Source: Chloroflexi bacterium RBG_19FT_COMBO_48_23
GTDB lineage: Bacteria > Chloroflexota > Dehalococcoidia > GIF9 > UBA5620
Length of the DNA stretch: 16,960 nt
Direction of reading: 5' to 3'
Assembly: GCA_001795315.1 (NCBI GenBank)
Contig: MGOH01000022.1
Span: 1 to 16,960, forward strand
Each line of letters begins with the position of its first letter. Position 1 is the first letter of the stretch. Under the pieces are notes generated by a model that saw nothing but the letters and a program-made list of their open reading frames with translations, searched no databases and was not told where the DNA came from. Shown here piece after piece: positions 14,620 through 16,960 of this stretch. The position numbers and the translations under genes were made by a program.

Positions 14620-15345
14620 ATGATTGACGAAGTTGCTAAAAAACTTACCTCATGGATCAGAGATACCGTATTGGTAACTGGGTGTAAAGGTGTGGTCTTG
14701 GGGATGAGTGGTGGGATAGATTCTTCTGTAGTCGCGGTATTATGCAAGCGCGCCTTTTCTGAGGCTACTCTGGGTGTTATTATGCCCTGTCACGGCAGCG
14801 ATGTTGATAAAGAGCATGCAGAGCTTGTCGCTGCCAAATTTCATATATCTGTTAAAATAGTTGTTCTCGATGAAGTATTTGATACCTTAATTAAGGCTTT
14901 GCAAGGTGATGGCTATGATGCGGCAACGAAGAAGCTGGCGGAAAATAATATCAAACCCAGGCTGCGAATGGTCACTCTCTATTATTTAGCTAACCGCCTT
15001 GGTTATCTGGTAGTGGGTTCCAGCAACAGGAGTGAATTGTCGGTTGGCTATTTTACCAAACATGGAGATGGCGGCTCAGACCTTATGCCTCTGGGCAATC
15101 TGGTCAAGAGCCAGGTGCGGGATTTGGCCAGGTATTTGGGTATTCCTAGAGAAGTTATTGATAAGCCGCCTTCGGCAGGTTTGTGGGAAGGGCAGACGGA
15201 TGAGGGGGAGTTGGGGTTGCCCTATAGTGAGCTTGACCATTATCTGATTACAGGTGAAGCTGAGAGGGAAACCAAAGGGAAGATTGATTCTATGATAAGC
15301 AAGAGCACACATAAACGTTGTCTCCCGCCTGTTCCGCCGCTATAA
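14620..15345 (+). CDS. nadE: NH3-dependent NAD+ synthetase
   Basis: NadE amidates nicotinic acid adenine dinucleotide to NAD+ using ATP and ammonia, in the cytoplasm. At 241 residues it is the short form without a glutaminase domain, so ammonia is the expected donor. The PP-loop motif SGGIDSS is at residues 30-36. GSSNRSELSVGYFTKHGDGG, DLMPLGNLVKSQV, KPPSAGLWEGQTDEGELG and the C-terminal KSTHKRCLPP follow as expected. ATG 14620 has only a weak ribosome site (GAAG) and the predicted leader is about 15 bases. recA follows after 76 bases with its own likely promoter. Confidence 0.96.
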   Translation: MIDEVAKKLTSWIRDTVLVTGCKGVVLGMSGGIDSSVVAVLCKRAFSEATLGVIMPCHGSDVDKEHAELVAAKFHISVKIVVLDEVFDTLIKALQGDGYDAATKKLAENNIKPRLRMVTLYYLANRLGYLVVGSSNRSELSVGYFTKHGDGGSDLMPLGNLVKSQVRDLARYLGIPREVIDKPPSAGLWEGQTDEGELGLPYSELDHYLITGEAERETKGKIDSMISKSTHKRCLPPVPPL

Positions 15346-15372
15346 AATCATCGTCTTGAATGCAGGTTGTGC

Positions 15373-15395
15373 TGATATAATGTGTATGTTATGAT
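15373..15395 (+). promoter_or_regulatory. Two overlapping extended -10 elements before recA
   Basis: TGATATAAT (15373-15381) and TGTTATGAT (15387-15395) are both extended -10 elements, 14 bases apart. TTGTGC (15367-15372) sits 17 bases upstream of the second. The first has no good -35 box. No Bacillus-type GAACN4GTTC or E. coli-type CTGTN8ACAG LexA box is visible in 15346-15421. Confidence 0.55.
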
Positions 15396-15421
15396 GCGCT
15401 TGGCTTTAGAGGAGGGAAGAG

Positions 15422-16459
15422 ATGGCTTCAGAGAAAGACAAGGCACTGGAACTAGCAGTAAGTCGTATTGAAAAGCAGTTTGGCGAGGGTTCGATCATGA
15501 AGCTCGGTGAGCTTTCGGCGAGAATGGCAGTGGAAGCTATTCCAACAGGCTCGCTGAGTCTAGATTTAGCCTTAGGGATAGGTGGCATTCCTCGAGGACG
15601 TGTGACTGAGATTTTCGGTTCTGAAGCTTCGGGTAAGACCACTCTTGCCCAACATATAATTGCTGAAGCTCAGAAACTCGGAGGCATTGCTGTCTATGTG
15701 GATGCAGAGCATGCCCTTGACACTACCTACGCGGCCAATTGTGGAGTGAAAGTTGAAGATTTGCGCATATCCCAGCCTGATGATGGAGAGGAGGCTTTGG
15801 GAATTACTGAAGAACTGGTAAGGAGTGGAGCTGTGGACGTGATAGTTATTGATAGTGTGGCCGCCTTGGTACCGCGTGCTGAGATAGAGGGGGAGATGGG
15901 TGATGCTCATATTGGTTTACAAGCGCGACTGATGTCTCAGGCATTAAGGAAATTGGTAGCGGCGATTAGTAAATCACACACTGCGGTGGTTTTCGTTAAT
16001 CAGTTGCGGGAAAAGGTGGGCATCATTTTCGGCAGCCCGGAGGTTACCCCCGGCGGTAGAGCTTTGAAATTTTATAGCTCGGTACGTATTGATTTAAGGC
16101 GGATTGATTCTCTTAAACAGGGTGCTGAAGTGGTGGGTACCAGGGTTCGTGCCAGGGTAGTTAAGAATAAGATGGCCCCCCCTTTCCGGTCGGCTGAATT
16201 TGACATAATGTTCAAACGTACTAAATATGGTATAAGCAAGGAAGGTGACATTATTGATATGGGTGTTGCTCTGGGGATGATAAAAAAGGCCGGCACCTTT
16301 TTCACCTATGGTGATCTGAAGCTGGGCCAAGGGCGAGAAAATACCAGGGATTATCTGTTGCAGCATTCTGATGTAGCTTCAAATATAGAACGTGAGATAA
16401 GAGCTGTGGCAATGGCTTTGCCGAACCCGGGTGCTCAAGCAAAAGAACTTTCCGAATAA
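15422..16459 (+). CDS. recA: Recombinase RecA
   Basis: RecA forms filaments on single-stranded DNA, drives strand exchange and stimulates LexA self-cleavage. The 345-residue sequence is complete. The Walker A loop GSEASGKT is at about residues 66-73, [18 protein letters not shown] gives Walker B, and loop L1/L2 regions include [28 protein letters not shown] and ALKFYSSVR. The C-terminus is short with only a weak acidic tail. ATG 15422 follows AGAGGAGGGAAGAG, a strong ribosome site. recX follows after about 66 bases on the same strand, the usual recA-recX arrangement. Confidence 0.98.
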   Translation: MASEKDKALELAVSRIEKQFGEGSIMKLGELSARMAVEAIPTGSLSLDLALGIGGIPRGRVTEIFGSEASGKTTLAQHIIAEAQKLGGIAVYVDAEHALDTTYAANCGVKVEDLRISQPDDGEEALGITEELVRSGAVDVIVIDSVAALVPRAEIEGEMGDAHIGLQARLMSQALRKLVAAISKSHTAVVFVNQLREKVGIIFGSPEVTPGGRALKFYSSVRIDLRRIDSLKQGAEVVGTRVRARVVKNKMAPPFRSAEFDIMFKRTKYGISKEGDIIDMGVALGMIKKAGTFFTYGDLKLGQGRENTRDYLLQHSDVASNIEREIRAVAMALPNPGAQAKELSE

Positions 16460-16525
16460 GCTGAACTCTTCTGCCTATTCGTCACCCAGAGCGAGAATGG
16501 AAACTTGGATCTGGAGGATGTTCAA

Positions 16526-16960
16526 GTGGGGATGATCACGGCTCTGCGGATTAACTACAGTAAAAAGCAAGTTAGTGTCTTCATTGAGGGCTCATTTTCT
16601 TTTACTATCGATGGGGATGTAGCAGCCACGGCTGGTCTCAAAATTGGTCAGCATCTGTCGGCAGAACAGATTGAAGAACTGAAGCAAACTGACCTTTTTC
16701 AGAGGTGTTTTGGGGCCGCTTTGCACTATCTCGGCTATCGTCCTAGAAGTGAGACCGAGGTAAGGCAGCGACTACATCGTCGAGGTTTCAATGACGGGGT
16801 GGTGGATAAAGTTATTATTGAGTTAAAGGGGCGTCGGCTTATTGACGATGTAGCCTTCGCCCAGTATTGGAGGGATAATCGCCTGTCATTCAGGCCTCGA
16901 AGCAGAAGGTTAATAAAGCTTGAGTTGAGACAGAAAGGTGTGGTTGCCGAAACGGCCAAT
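16526..16960 (+). CDS. recX: Regulatory protein RecX, N-terminal part (runs off the right edge)
   Basis: RecX binds RecA filaments and inhibits them. The visible 145 codons are open to the right edge. They begin with a short strand region (MITALRINYSKKQVSVFIEG, then FSFTID) and continue into RecX helical repeats: ALHYLGYRPRSETEVRQRL and RRGFNDGVVDKVIIELK, then RRLIDDVAFAQYWRDNRL and RPRSRRLIKLELRQKGV, all typical of the family. GTG 16526 is chosen because GGAGG (16513-16517) lies 8 bases upstream; ATG 16532 is 2 codons downstream with a longer spacing. Its position right after recA supports the call and implies co-expression. Confidence 0.92.
   Translation, partial: MGMITALRINYSKKQVSVFIEGSFSFTIDGDVAATAGLKIGQHLSAEQIEELKQTDLFQRCFGAALHYLGYRPRSETEVRQRLHRRGFNDGVVDKVIIELKGRRLIDDVAFAQYWRDNRLSFRPRSRRLIKLELRQKGVVAETAN

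Overview
The window is an ordinary bacterial chromosomal region dense with housekeeping genes. It has no insertion sequences, prophage, CRISPR array, tRNA or rRNA that I can recognise. The gene set is a molybdenum cofactor pair, a PflX-type radical SAM protein, ComF, long-form HPF, a macro domain protein, Ogt, DnaE with an apparently intact PHP metal site, an integral membrane DUF1461 protein, FmdB, an AAA_32/LonC-type protease, NH3-dependent NadE, RecA and RecX. This set, together with sigma70-like promoters and AGGAGG-type ribosome binding sites, would fit a member of Chloroflexota (Dehalococcoidia-like). That placement is inference from gene families and is not proven by the sequence.

Layout. 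(1) 1-2841, + strand: mobA, moeA and a DUF362-family gene, tightly packed and probably one operon; the mobA start is abnormal. (2) 3025-4460, - strand: a previously easy-to-miss 47-residue basic protein, a PflX-like radical SAM protein and an acylphosphatase, transcribed leftward from a promoter near 4500-4526. (3) 4541-7260, + strand: a zinc-ribbon protein, comF, hpf, a macro domain hydrolase and ogt, read from a good promoter at 4541-4569 and forming a stress and nucleic-acid maintenance operon. (4) 7303-10767, - strand: dnaE, convergent with ogt. (5) 10857-11610, + strand: a DUF1461 membrane protein behind a near-consensus promoter; a small FmdB zinc ribbon gene faces it on the - strand. 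(6) 12025-14478, + strand: a Lon-related ATP-dependent protease with the Ser-Lys dyad, followed by an intrinsic terminator at 14531-14559. (7) 14569-16960, + strand: nadE, recA and the start of recX, which runs off the right edge.

Taken together the genes cover Moco synthesis, ribosome hibernation, alkylation and ADP-ribose repair, DNA replication, recombination, NAD synthesis and proteolysis. I see no convincing new multi-gene system. The points most worth following up are the mobA gene without a usual start codon, the probable CTG start of ogt, the 47-residue gene translationally linked to the radical SAM gene together with its palindrome-bearing promoter, and the two overlapping extended -10 elements in front of recA.
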